A program made the position numbers and the translations under genes. A stretch of DNA of 64,000 nt from JAHEJN01 sp963787285 (GTDB lineage Bacteria; Actinomycetota; Acidimicrobiia; Acidimicrobiales; JAHEJN01), in assembly GCA_963787285.1 (NCBI GenBank), contig CAWBCM010000001.1, positions 248,001 to 312,000 of the forward strand. The letters run 5' to 3'. The notes beneath the pieces were generated by a model. That model worked only from the letters and a program-made list of their open reading frames with translations. It was not told the origin of the DNA and searched no databases. Of this stretch, positions 35,601-42,675 are shown piece by piece. Each line of letters starts with the position of its first letter. Positions within the stretch are counted from its first letter, which is position 1.

Positions 35601-37080
35601 AGACCTCGTGTTGCGCTACGCGAGGAGTCACGGTCCCTTCGTCCTCGATTCGCTGGCCGCCTGGCTGGGGGGCGGGGTGCCGCACCTGCGCAGCACCGTC
35701 GAGCAGTTGACCGGCGAGGGGCTGCTCGTCCATGGCGAGTTCCGACCCAATGGGGTCGAACGGGAGTGGTGCGATCCCGAGGTGCTTCGTCGGCTGCGCC
35801 GACGATCGCTGGCCGCGCTCCGGCGTGAGGTCGAACCGGTCGACGCGGAAGCCCTCGTCAGGTTCCTCCCCGCCTGGCAGGGCATCGGCGGTCGACGCCG
35901 AGGTCTCGAGGCGCTCGTGGAGACGATCGGGGTGCTCCAGGGGGCGCCGATCGTCGCATCGACGCTCGAGAACGACGTACTCGCGAGCCGCATCGACGGA
36001 TACGAGCCGTCGATGCTCGATCAGCTCGCCTCGATGGGTGACGTCGTGTGGCTGGGAGGTGGGTCGATCGGCGCCCGGGACGGCCGGATTCGGCTGGTCT
36101 TTCGCGACCAGGTTCGACTCTTCGTCGGTCGGCCCGGCGACGACCGGCCCGACGATCCCCTGCACGAGGCGATTCGGTCGCAGCTCTCGGATCGGGGCGC
36201 ATCCTTCTGGAGCGAGATCCAGGCTGCCGCGTCGGCGGCAGGGCTCTCCTATGAGTCCGAGGCCGTGGTGGCTGCCCTGTGGGATCTCGTCTGGGCCGGT
36301 GAGGTCACCAACGACACGCTTGCCCCGGTGCGGGCCCTCACCACGACCAGCCGGCGGGGGGTCAGGACTCGTGCCGCACGGGGCCGGCGCCCCGGCCGTC
36401 TCACGAGCAGCGGGCCGCCGACGGCCGTAGGTCGTTGGTCCCTGGTGTCGCCGTTGGTCGAAGCACCCGCCACGCCGACCGAAATGGCCCACGCCCGGGC
36501 CCTCCAGCTGCTCGAGCGCTACGGCGTGCTCACCAGGGAGATGGCACTCGGCGAGGGAGCGACGGGTGGATTCGCGGGCGTGTATCCCGTCCTCCGAGCG
36601 CTCGAAGAGCAGGGAAAGGTGCGACGCGGGTACTTCGTGGCCGGCCTCGGCGCCGCCCAGTTCGCGCTTCCCGGGGCCGTCGATCGACTGCGCGACCATC
36701 GTGAGGGCGCCGAGAAGGCGTCGGTGCTGGTCCTGGCCGCCACCGACCCGGCCCAGCCCTTCGGCGCTGCCGTTCCCTGGCCCGAGACCGAGCATCGTCC
36801 GAGCCGGTCTGGCGGGGCCTACGTGGCGATCGACGACGGCCGCGCGGTCGCGTTCCTCGAGCGGGGCGGCCGCAGCGTGGCGATCCTCGACGGCGACGCA
36901 GATCCGGCCGCCTGGATCGGGGCATTGGCCCGCCTCGTGGCGTCGGGTCGGGTGCCCAAGCTGGAGATCTCGAAGATCGACGGCGAGGCGGCCGGCGCCT
37001 CACCACTGGTTCCGGCCTTCGAATCGGCGGGGTTCTCACGCGGGTACCGGGGCCTTCTGCTGCGGCACGCTGGGCGCTGA
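32614..37080 (+). CDS. lhr: Large Lhr-type ATP-dependent DNA helicase
   Basis: The 1488-residue protein is full-length Lhr. The N-terminal SF2 helicase has Walker A APTGSGKT (residues 42-49), the DEIH box near 168 and a second RecA domain (VRAHHGSLSRDRRLQIE, CTSSLELGIDMG, QRIGRSGHQ). The Lhr winged-helix and beta-barrel core follows, and then a long C-terminal region (GIGGRRRGLEALVETIGVLQG) of the actinobacterial Lhr-CTD type. Mycobacterial Lhr is a DNA-damage-inducible 3'-5' translocase. ATG 32614 is chosen over the upstream in-frame start because a TACCGT -10 box ends 8 nt before it. It is divergent from the DtxR-type regulator gene. Confidence 0.97.
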   Translation: MVLDRFSPAVREWFTTTFSQPTAAQSKGWPAIADGDHTLILAPTGSGKTLAAFLWAIDRLVADPPDPDARSTKVLYLSPLRALAVDVEKNLRSPLRGIALAADRRGESVREPTVGLRSGDTPTDERRRLVRHPPDILITTPESLFLMLTSKARETLRGVEHVIIDEIHALAPTKRGTHMALSLERLEELCDRPPQRIGLSATQRPLDEIARFLGGHDGRRHRPVTIVDAGVTKPLDVEIVVPVDDMGALGEGGNGDQNGPERRSIWPAIHPRLLELIDQHASTLIFVNARRLAERLATRLNELAFEQARERDSVTAGSTEDGADLVAAVPEVVRAHHGSLSRDRRLQIEDELKRGELKAIVCTSSLELGIDMGAVDLVIQVESPGAVSRGLQRIGRSGHQVGQASRGRIFPKHRIDLVEAAVVLDGMQHGRIESTRYPRNPLDVLSQHIVAMCAMDDWPVDRLVALVRRAAPYTELSDDVFRNVLDLLAGRYPSEEFSELRPRVVWDRVADIVAGRPGAQRLAVISGGTIPDRGLFGVFLPDGTRVGELDEEMVYESRPGETFLLGASTWRIEEITFERVIVTPAPGEPGRMPFWHGDGPGRPAELGQAMGAFIRRVRDQRDNDWLTDEVGLDGRAAANLRSFIDEQAEATGVVPDDRTIVVERFRDEIGDWRVCVLSPFGAQIHAPWAMALQARLGERWGSEPEMIWSDDGIVLRLPEAIDEVPLEDLLLDPAEIDQLVIAHLPNTAMFAARFRECAARALLLPRRRPDQRTPLWQQRQRAADLLRVAANYPDFPVLLETTRECCNDVFDLPALRMLLTDLQSRKVRAVAVDTERASPFAQSLLFSWIATYMYEGDAPLAERRAAALALDRDLLRELLGSEELRELLDGDVLLELELELQFLTDERRAHDAEGVADLLRRIGPLSVLDVEARVDGDAGAMLSSLIEARRVIEVAVAGETRVAVAEDAGRLRDALGVALPVGLPAAFTDSVDRPLRDLVLRYARSHGPFVLDSLAAWLGGGVPHLRSTVEQLTGEGLLVHGEFRPNGVEREWCDPEVLRRLRRRSLAALRREVEPVDAEALVRFLPAWQGIGGRRRGLEALVETIGVLQGAPIVASTLENDVLASRIDGYEPSMLDQLASMGDVVWLGGGSIGARDGRIRLVFRDQVRLFVGRPGDDRPDDPLHEAIRSQLSDRGASFWSEIQAAASAAGLSYESEAVVAALWDLVWAGEVTNDTLAPVRALTTTSRRGVRTRAARGRRPGRLTSSGPPTAVGRWSLVSPLVEAPATPTEMAHARALQLLERYGVLTREMALGEGATGGFAGVYPVLRALEEQGKVRRGYFVAGLGAAQFALPGAVDRLRDHREGAEKASVLVLAATDPAQPFGAAVPWPETEHRPSRSGGAYVAIDDGRAVAFLERGGRSVAILDGDADPAAWIGALARLVASGRVPKLEISKIDGEAAGASPLVPAFESAGFSRGYRGLLLRHAGR

Positions 37081-37169
37081 TTTCCGGCGGTTACGCCCCG
37101 GTGGCCGACCACCACGGGTCGGTGCCGGCCACCCCGCATAGGACCAACGACCCAGACCGGAAGAAAGTC

Positions 37170-37253
37170 CTCAACCTGGGCCGGGGTGGATCCGATTGAT
37201 TGCTTGTCCCCGGATAACACCGGGAACAAACAATCGAGACCGCAAGGGTTGAG
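37170..37253 (+). ncRNA. Multi-helix structured leader upstream of the Flp pilin gene (unidentified)
   Basis: The 323-bp gap between lhr and flp contains no gene. An outer helix CTCAACC (37170-37176) pairs with GGTTGAG (37247-37253). Inside it a long hairpin (37198-37235) pairs GATTG/CAATC, TTGT/ACAA and CCCGG/CCGGG, with two symmetric C-A mismatches and an ATAACA loop. ACCGCAAGGGT forms a further mini-hairpin beside the closing helix. A GC-rich hairpin, GCCGGC/GCCGGC at 37305-37326, follows. The architecture suggests a riboswitch-like or stability element. I could not match it to c-di-GMP-I or other classes I know. Confidence 0.5.
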
Positions 37254-37403
37254 CTTGTCGGTGCCTATCGCATCGGGTCGGAATACGGCTCGTAGCGGAC
37301 GGCGGCCGGCCTCCTGGGCGGCCGGCGTCGTTCGGTCGAACCGTGAGCTCCGACCCAAGCAACTCGAGGACAACATCCTGTTGAATCGGAAGGAACCCGA
37401 AAA

Positions 37404-37601
37404 ATGAAGACCTACATCCGCATCCAGAACATGCTTGCTCAGCTCAAGGAGTCCGAGCGTGGCGCCACCGCCGTCGAGTACGGCCTGATCGTCGCCCTCA
37501 TCGCTGCTGTCATCGTCGCCCTCGTGGCCGCCGTTGGTAGTGGTGTGAAGGAAGGCTTCGACACCGTCAACAGCGAGCTGACCAAGGCCAACACCAACTG
37601 A
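37404..37601 (+). CDS. flp: Flp/Tad-type pilin subunit
   Basis: The 65-residue prepilin has the type IVb signature: after a polar leader ending SERG, the cleavage site precedes ATAVEYGLIVALIAAVIVALVAAVG. Glu5 and Tyr6 of the mature protein are conserved and a single hydrophobic helix follows. It is the structural pilin of a tight-adherence pilus, matured by a prepilin peptidase not seen in this window. It has a GGAAGGAAC Shine-Dalgarno. It is followed by a strong terminator-like palindrome and then the assembly genes. Confidence 0.95.
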   Translation: MKTYIRIQNMLAQLKESERGATAVEYGLIVALIAAVIVALVAAVGSGVKEGFDTVNSELTKANTN

Positions 37602-37654
37602 TCTGACGAAGACTTGATGGTCGGCGCAGTCTGGCCGGCCAGCACTTCACACCG

Positions 37655-37686
37655 CTGGGCGGGGACGAGATCTCGTCCCCGCCCAG
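37655..37686 (+). terminator. Perfect 32-bp palindrome after the pilin gene
   Basis: Sixteen bases (37655-37670, starting CTGGGCGGGGACG) are perfectly complementary to the next sixteen, and TTGTGTT follows. This is the strongest terminator-like structure in the window. Partial readthrough would give high pilin and low assembly-protein expression from one promoter. Confidence 0.85.
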
Positions 37687-37800
37687 TTGTGTTCCACCGG
37701 CATCGTCGAACGATCCGGTCTTCATCGACCCGAGCCATCGGGTCGAAACCGAGGAGATGCCCATGGTGGGCCCCTCGGCCTCCACGTGAAAGGACCGCAC

Positions 37801-38628
37801 ATGAAGCGCAAGATCGGGTTTGCCGTCGCCGGCGTCATGGCGACATTCGGCGCCCTCCTCGTATTCCTCTATCTCCGAGACAACCGCAGCACCACGACTG
37901 CGGCACCAGACCCGGCCGCCGATGTGGCCGTTGCTGGTGAAGTCACCGCACCCGAGCCGATCCCGGTCTCGAACGACGACGCCGACGGCGATCCGTTGAC
38001 CATCGATCCGGTGGTCGAGAACGGATCGCTCACCGCGGTCACGGCCACGAACCAGATCATCGAACTGGGCGAGCCGGTCGTGGTCCCACCCGACTACCTC
38101 CAGGTGAGCTTCACCATGGCGACCGAGCGGGCCCTTGGTGGCCGCGTGCGCCCTGGTGACACCGTGGCGGTCATCGCCTCGTTCAACGAGGCGCTTCCGA
38201 CCGCCGACGGGGCCGGCACGGAGACCGTGCAGACCACCGATGTCCTGCTGCACAAAGCGCTCGTTGCCGACGTCCAGGTCCAAGACGTTCTCGGCGCGAC
38301 GACCAGCTCGGCAGGCGTGGCGGTCGAAGTTCCCGAAGGGGCACTGAACGCCACCAACTCCCAGACCTACACGATCACCATCGCCGTTCCGGCGACACAG
38401 GTCGAGCGCCTCGTCTATGCACTCGAGTACGGCTCGGTGTGGCTGGCCTACCAGGGCGCCGAAGCGGGCGAGACCACCAACGGCATCGTGACCGCCACCA
38501 ACATCCATCAAGAGGTCAGCATCTTCATCGATCGCGACGACCTCGCAGCCCTCAGTGACACTCCTGCCGATCTCGCCTTCGAAGGCGATGCGGGCACCGA
38601 GGAGCCGGTTGTCGAAGGCGAGGGCTGA
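37801..38628 (+). CDS. cpaB: CpaB/RcpC-like Flp pilus assembly protein
   Basis: The 275-residue protein has one N-terminal membrane helix (IGFAVAGVMATFGALLVFLYL), then an SAF/RcpC-type region: EVTAPEPIPVSN, ELGEPVVVPPDYLQVSFTMATERALGGRVRPGDTVAVIAS. A Pro/Gly/Glu-rich tail follows. CpaB/RcpC proteins act in the periplasm or cell wall during Tad pilus assembly. ATG 37801 follows an AAAGGA Shine-Dalgarno; an upstream open stretch overlaps the terminator and is rejected. cpaF starts 5 nt downstream. Confidence 0.85.
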   Translation: MKRKIGFAVAGVMATFGALLVFLYLRDNRSTTTAAPDPAADVAVAGEVTAPEPIPVSNDDADGDPLTIDPVVENGSLTAVTATNQIIELGEPVVVPPDYLQVSFTMATERALGGRVRPGDTVAVIASFNEALPTADGAGTETVQTTDVLLHKALVADVQVQDVLGATTSSAGVAVEVPEGALNATNSQTYTITIAVPATQVERLVYALEYGSVWLAYQGAEAGETTNGIVTATNIHQEVSIFIDRDDLAALSDTPADLAFEGDAGTEEPVVEGEG

Positions 38629-38633
38629 TCATC

Positions 38634-40427
38634 ATGGGCCGCAAAGACGAAAGTTCAGACGACAAGAAGGGGCGCAAGCTCTTCGGGGGTCGCAAAGACC
38701 CGGAAAAGGTCATCTTCGGTGAACATGCCGTGTCGAGCGATGCACTGCTCGGCGGTGACGGGTTCGACTTCGGTCTCAACGATCCGTTCCAGAGTGCCCA
38801 ACCGGCGGCTCCAGTCGCTCCGGCGCCTGCGCCGGCACCTCCGGTGGCCGCTCCCGGTTCCGACGACGACCTGCTGCTCGACCACGAGGCGGAGATGAAC
38901 CCGCTTCCGCCTCGGGCCGACATCCCCGTCATCGGCGGACAGCCCGTCGTCGCGGCGCCCCCGGTGCCCGTTGCCGCGGGCACGATGGCGCCTCCCGCTC
39001 CTCCTGCCCCGGCTGCTCCTGCGGCTCCGGCTGCTGCGCCCGCCCACGACGGCACGGCCCAACGCGCTCCTGTGCCCGAGCCGCCCAAGGGTGGCAGCAC
39101 GGCAGTGCTGCCGAACACGGGCTCGAGGTTGTCGCCGGAGATGGTGCAACTCAAGGCCCGGGCTCACGAAGAGCTCATCGGCCGACTGAGCACCCGGCTC
39201 TTCAACGCCACCGCCGACGAATCCGAGCTCGAGCCGGTGGTGATCGAAGAGTTCGCCGCCTTCCTCGTCGAGGAAGGCATCCACCTCACCGAGGCGGAGC
39301 GTTCGGATCTCGCCGAAGAGCTGATCAACGACGTGCTGCGTCACGGACCGATCGAACCGCTGCTCCAGGACCCCGACGTGTCGGAAGTCATGGTGAACGG
39401 TCCCGACAAGGTCTACGTCGAGAAGAGTGGTCGCCTGTACCGCACCGAGGCGGTCTTCACCTCCGAGGACGCCCTCCGTCAGGTGATTCAGCGCATGGCC
39501 TCGAAGGTCGGTCGTCGTATCGACGAGTCGTCGCCGATGGTGGACGCTCGCCTTCCGGATGGTTCTCGTGTGAACTCCATCATCCCGCCGCTGGCGGTTG
39601 ACGGATCCTCACTCACCATTCGTAAGTTCTCGAAGGATCCACTCACGGTCGACGACCTCGTCCGATTCGGCTCGATCACCCTGGAAACGGCCGGCCTGCT
39701 CGACGCATGCGTTCGCGGCAAGCTGAACATGCTCGTCTCCGGTGGTACCGGTTCGGGTAAGACGACACTGCTGAACGTGTTGTCGTCGTTCATCCCCGAC
39801 GACGAACGCATCGTGACCATCGAGGACTCAGTCGAGCTCCAGCTCGGGCAGGAACACATCGTTCGGCTCGAGACCCGTCCGGCCAACCTCGAGGGCCGTG
39901 GCGCCATCGAGATCCGTGACCTCGTGAAGAACTCGCTGCGTATGCGCCCTGATCGCATCGTCGTCGGTGAGTGTCGTGGCGGTGAGGCGCTGGACATGCT
40001 CCAGGCCATGAACACCGGTCACGACGGTTCACTCTCGACGCTTCACGCCAACAGTCCCCGAGATGCGCTCAGCCGCCTCGAGACGATGGTGTTGATGGCA
40101 GGCATGGAGTTGCCCGCTCGTGCGATCCGTGAGCAGATCGCCTCGGCGGTCGACGTGATCGTCCAGCTGAGTCGCCTGCGTGACGGCACCCGTCGGGTGA
40201 TGGCCATCAGCGAAGTCGTCGGCATGGAGGGCGACGTGATCACGCTCAACGAGATCTTCGCCTTCGACTTCGATGCCGGTATCGACGACGACGGTCGCTT
40301 CCTCGGCCACATCAAGCCCACCGGGTTGCGTCCGAAGTTCAGCGAGAAGCTCGAGGACTACGGCGTCAAGCTCGATCCGAGCCTGTTCTCGAACGGCCCG
40401 GTCGATCTGCTGGGAGGCGAGTGGTGA
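38634..40427 (+). CDS. cpaF: Tad secretion ATPase CpaF/TadA
   Basis: The 597-residue protein has a variable Pro/Ala-rich N-terminus (residues about 50-165) and a conserved type II/IV secretion ATPase core: LLQDPDVSEVMVNGPDKVYVE, Walker A SGGTGSGKTTLLN, the Asp box RIVTIEDSVELQL, Walker B MRPDRIVVGECRGGEALDML and the HDGSLSTLHANSPRDAL His box. It powers Flp pilus polymerisation. The gene lies between cpaB and tadB. There is no cpaE/tadZ gene between them, unlike many loci. Confidence 0.96.
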   Translation: MGRKDESSDDKKGRKLFGGRKDPEKVIFGEHAVSSDALLGGDGFDFGLNDPFQSAQPAAPVAPAPAPAPPVAAPGSDDDLLLDHEAEMNPLPPRADIPVIGGQPVVAAPPVPVAAGTMAPPAPPAPAAPAAPAAAPAHDGTAQRAPVPEPPKGGSTAVLPNTGSRLSPEMVQLKARAHEELIGRLSTRLFNATADESELEPVVIEEFAAFLVEEGIHLTEAERSDLAEELINDVLRHGPIEPLLQDPDVSEVMVNGPDKVYVEKSGRLYRTEAVFTSEDALRQVIQRMASKVGRRIDESSPMVDARLPDGSRVNSIIPPLAVDGSSLTIRKFSKDPLTVDDLVRFGSITLETAGLLDACVRGKLNMLVSGGTGSGKTTLLNVLSSFIPDDERIVTIEDSVELQLGQEHIVRLETRPANLEGRGAIEIRDLVKNSLRMRPDRIVVGECRGGEALDMLQAMNTGHDGSLSTLHANSPRDALSRLETMVLMAGMELPARAIREQIASAVDVIVQLSRLRDGTRRVMAISEVVGMEGDVITLNEIFAFDFDAGIDDDGRFLGHIKPTGLRPKFSEKLEDYGVKLDPSLFSNGPVDLLGGEW

Positions 40428-40493
40428 TTCTCTCCCTCACTCTCCCAACCGTCGCCGGACATCGACCCGTACCTGTTCTGGGGCGGACTCCTG

Positions 40494-41378
40494 GTGATTG
40501 CCGGCGCTGGCGCCGCCTTCGCCATCGAGTCGGCCACCCGGGTGATCGATGCCGAGGCCGCGGCCGAGGCGAGCCTGCTCGAGAAGTTCCGGTCCGGTGT
40601 CGGTGACGCCGCCGATCGCCGGATCCAGGGATCGGGCATCGCCGAAGCGGTGCGAACCAAGCTCGAGGTGGTCGGCGCCAAGATGCGTCCGGTCGAGTTC
40701 TTCGGCCTCGTGGCCCTGGCTTCGATCCTCTTCGCGCTCGCCGGTCTCGTCTTCGGCGGGTCGACGTTGCTCGCCGCCGGCTTCTTTCTCCCTCCGGTTC
40801 TCGCCTTGATCATTCTGAATCGCAAGGTCAAGCAACAACGCAAGGCATTCAGCGATCAGCTGCCCGAAATGTTGCAGCTGCTCGGTGGATCGCTGCGGGC
40901 GGGCATGAGCTTCACACAAGCCCTGAGCGCTGTCGGTCATGAGTCGCCGCCACCGGCGAAGGAGGAGATCCGCAAGGTTCTCACCGAGAACCGGCTCGGA
41001 CGGAGCTTCGTCGACTCGATGCGCGATGTGGCCCATCGGATGGACAGTCAGGACTTCGAGTGGGTGGTCTCGGCGGTCGAGGTCCACGAGGACGTCGGTG
41101 GCAACCTCGCCGATGTTCTCGACCGGGTGGCCCACACCATCCGTGCCCGCAACCGTGTTCGCGGTCAGGTCCGTGCCCTCAGTGCAGAGGGCCGCATGTC
41201 GGGTCACGTCATGACGGCGCTTCCCCCGGGAGTGGTCCTCATCATGTGGGTCTCGAATCGGCCCTACATCGAGGAGCTCACCACGACGCCGTTGGGTCAC
41301 AAGCTCATCGGGGTCGCACTGCTCCTGTTGACCATGGGTTCTCTCTGGCTGCGCAAGATGGCCGCCTTCAAGTTCTGA
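40494..41378 (+). CDS. tadB: Tad pilus inner-membrane platform protein TadB; start uncertain
   Basis: From GTG 40494 the protein has 294 residues with the GspF/T2SSF domain (LPEMLQLLGGSLRAGMSFTQAL, AVEVHEDVGGNLADVLDRVAHTIR) and membrane helices near residues 65-100 and at the C-terminus. GGGGCGGA lies 6 nt upstream. However, the frame is open back to the cpaF stop, and the extra codons encode YLFWGGLLVIAGAGAAFAIE, a convincing first membrane helix cut by the GTG start. No ATG/GTG/TTG exists there; CTG 40473 would include the helix. It forms the platform with TadC. Confidence 0.9.
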   Translation: MIAGAGAAFAIESATRVIDAEAAAEASLLEKFRSGVGDAADRRIQGSGIAEAVRTKLEVVGAKMRPVEFFGLVALASILFALAGLVFGGSTLLAAGFFLPPVLALIILNRKVKQQRKAFSDQLPEMLQLLGGSLRAGMSFTQALSAVGHESPPPAKEEIRKVLTENRLGRSFVDSMRDVAHRMDSQDFEWVVSAVEVHEDVGGNLADVLDRVAHTIRARNRVRGQVRALSAEGRMSGHVMTALPPGVVLIMWVSNRPYIEELTTTPLGHKLIGVALLLLTMGSLWLRKMAAFKF

Positions 41379-41388
41379 GGAGACTGCG

Positions 41389-42327
41389 ATGATCGAACTA
41401 CTTACAGATCTGCTCAGCGGCCCCAATGTGTTGTTGGTGGGCGCGGCGATGTTCCTCCTCGCCGGTGCGGTCACCTACTTCACGGTGCAGGCTCCCGACC
41501 CGGTCGAGGTCCAGCCGGGAATGCTCGGTATCCACGATGCCATCCTTCAGCTGTCGGCCCGCAAGCGCCTGGTGAACCCCGGGCTCAAGTGGCTCGCCGA
41601 CCTGGCCGGCAAGTTCAACCCTTCCGAGCGGGTCGCCCTGCTCGAGAAGAGAATTGCCATGGCCGGCATGTCGGTCAACTGGCCCATCGAGCGGGTGCAG
41701 CTCTACAAGCTCGTGTTCGGTGTGGTCGGACTCCTGTTCGGCACAGCGATCTTCTTCACCACATCGAGTCCGGTGAACATCACCCTCGGCCCCGCCGTTG
41801 CGGCGGCGGGCTGGATGGGCTTCGACTACGTGCTCGACAAGAAGGCCAAGGCCCGCCAGCAGACGATCGAATACGCGCTGCCCGACATCCTCGATCAGCT
41901 CACCATCATCGTCGAGGCCGGTCTCGGCTTCGAGGGTGCGTTCCAGCGGGTCATCGAGTCGAACGACACTCCCCTCGTGGAAGAGTTCGCCCGGGTGCTG
42001 CGAAGCATTCGTCTGGGCATGTCCCGGAACGAGGCGATGAACCAGCTGCTCGAACGCACCGACGTGGTCCAGCTCCGCATGTTCGTGCGGGCCTTGAACC
42101 AGGCCGACCGATCGGGTATCCCGATCGGCCAGGTCTTCCGTGTGCAGGCTGACGAGGCTCGCGAGAAGCGACGTCAGCGAGCCGAGGAGAAGGCGATGCA
42201 GCTTCCGGTGAAGTTGCTGTTCCCGCTGGTGTTGTTCATTCTTCCGTCGCTCTTCATCGCCATCCTCGGTCCTGCCGTGGTCCGTGTCCAGGGCAACGGC
42301 GGCATCAACGGCGGCGGCGGCGGCTGA
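41389..42327 (+). CDS. tadC: Tad pilus inner-membrane platform protein TadC
   Basis: The 312-residue protein has an N-terminal membrane helix, two central helices (LVFGVVGLLFGTAIFF, ITLGPAVAAAGWMGFDYVL), the GspF domain (LPDILDQLTIIVEAGLGFEGAFQRV) and a last helix LLFPLVLFILPSLFIAILGPAVV with a Gly-rich tail. ATG 41389 has a GAGGAGA Shine-Dalgarno 10 nt after the tadB stop. TadE/TadF pseudopilins, a prepilin peptidase and TadZ do not follow, so the locus is incomplete here. Confidence 0.93.
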   Translation: MIELLTDLLSGPNVLLVGAAMFLLAGAVTYFTVQAPDPVEVQPGMLGIHDAILQLSARKRLVNPGLKWLADLAGKFNPSERVALLEKRIAMAGMSVNWPIERVQLYKLVFGVVGLLFGTAIFFTTSSPVNITLGPAVAAAGWMGFDYVLDKKAKARQQTIEYALPDILDQLTIIVEAGLGFEGAFQRVIESNDTPLVEEFARVLRSIRLGMSRNEAMNQLLERTDVVQLRMFVRALNQADRSGIPIGQVFRVQADEAREKRRQRAEEKAMQLPVKLLFPLVLFILPSLFIAILGPAVVRVQGNGGINGGGGG

Positions 42328-42372
42328 ATTCCCGACCGACGTCGACGCCGGGGGTCGACCACCATTCGCGGC

Positions 42373-42408
42373 GGGTTCACATGGTCAGCGGTCCGACTAT
42401 GTGAGCCC
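42373..42408 (+). terminator. Stem-loop at the end of the tad operon
   Basis: GGGTTCACAT pairs with ATGTGAGCCC (10 bp including one G-U) around a 16-nt loop, 46 nt after the tadC stop. Confidence 0.55.
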
Positions 42409-42418
42409 GTCGTGTTAG

Positions 42419-42662
42419 CTGTCACATTGGCTCGGCCTTCGGCCGAGCGCTTCGCCATCTGAGGCACGTTTTCGTGCGCAGCCCGCGAGGCGGGCTGACG
42501 CTGTCACATTGTTCGGCCTTCGGCCGAGCGCTTCGCCGTCTGAGGCACGTTTTCGTGCGCAGCCCGCGAGGCGGGCTGACGCTGTCACATTGTTCGGCCT
42601 TCGGCCGAGCGCTTCGCCATCTGAGGCACGTTTTCGTGCGCAGCCCGCGAGGCGGGCTGACG
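42419..42662. repeat. Triple tandem 81/82-bp hairpin repeat between tadC and the ABC permease gene
   Basis: Three units (42419-42500, 42501-42581, 42582-42662) are nearly identical. Each starts CTGTCACATTG and contains three hairpins: CGGCC/GGCCG, GCACG/CGTGC with a TTTT loop, and GCCCGC/GCGGGC with a GAG loop. The last unit ends 13 bp before the stop of the convergent ABC permease gene. Open frames through the units on both strands are by-products of the repeat. The sequence is unrelated to the 7236-7476 repeat, but unit size, copy number, hairpin count and position between converging genes are the same. Confidence 0.9.
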
Positions 42663-42675
42663 GGGCAGCCGCTGC

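Noticed and set aside
37170..37253. c-di-GMP-I riboswitch
   Set aside because: The conserved tetraloop-receptor and GGGACGCAAAGCC-type core are not present; only a GCAA-containing loop resembles it.
40425..40427. Second selenocysteine-type UGA joining CpaF to TadB
   Set aside because: CpaF is complete at this stop and no hairpin with a suitable loop follows within 40 nt. A non-standard tadB start is the simpler explanation.
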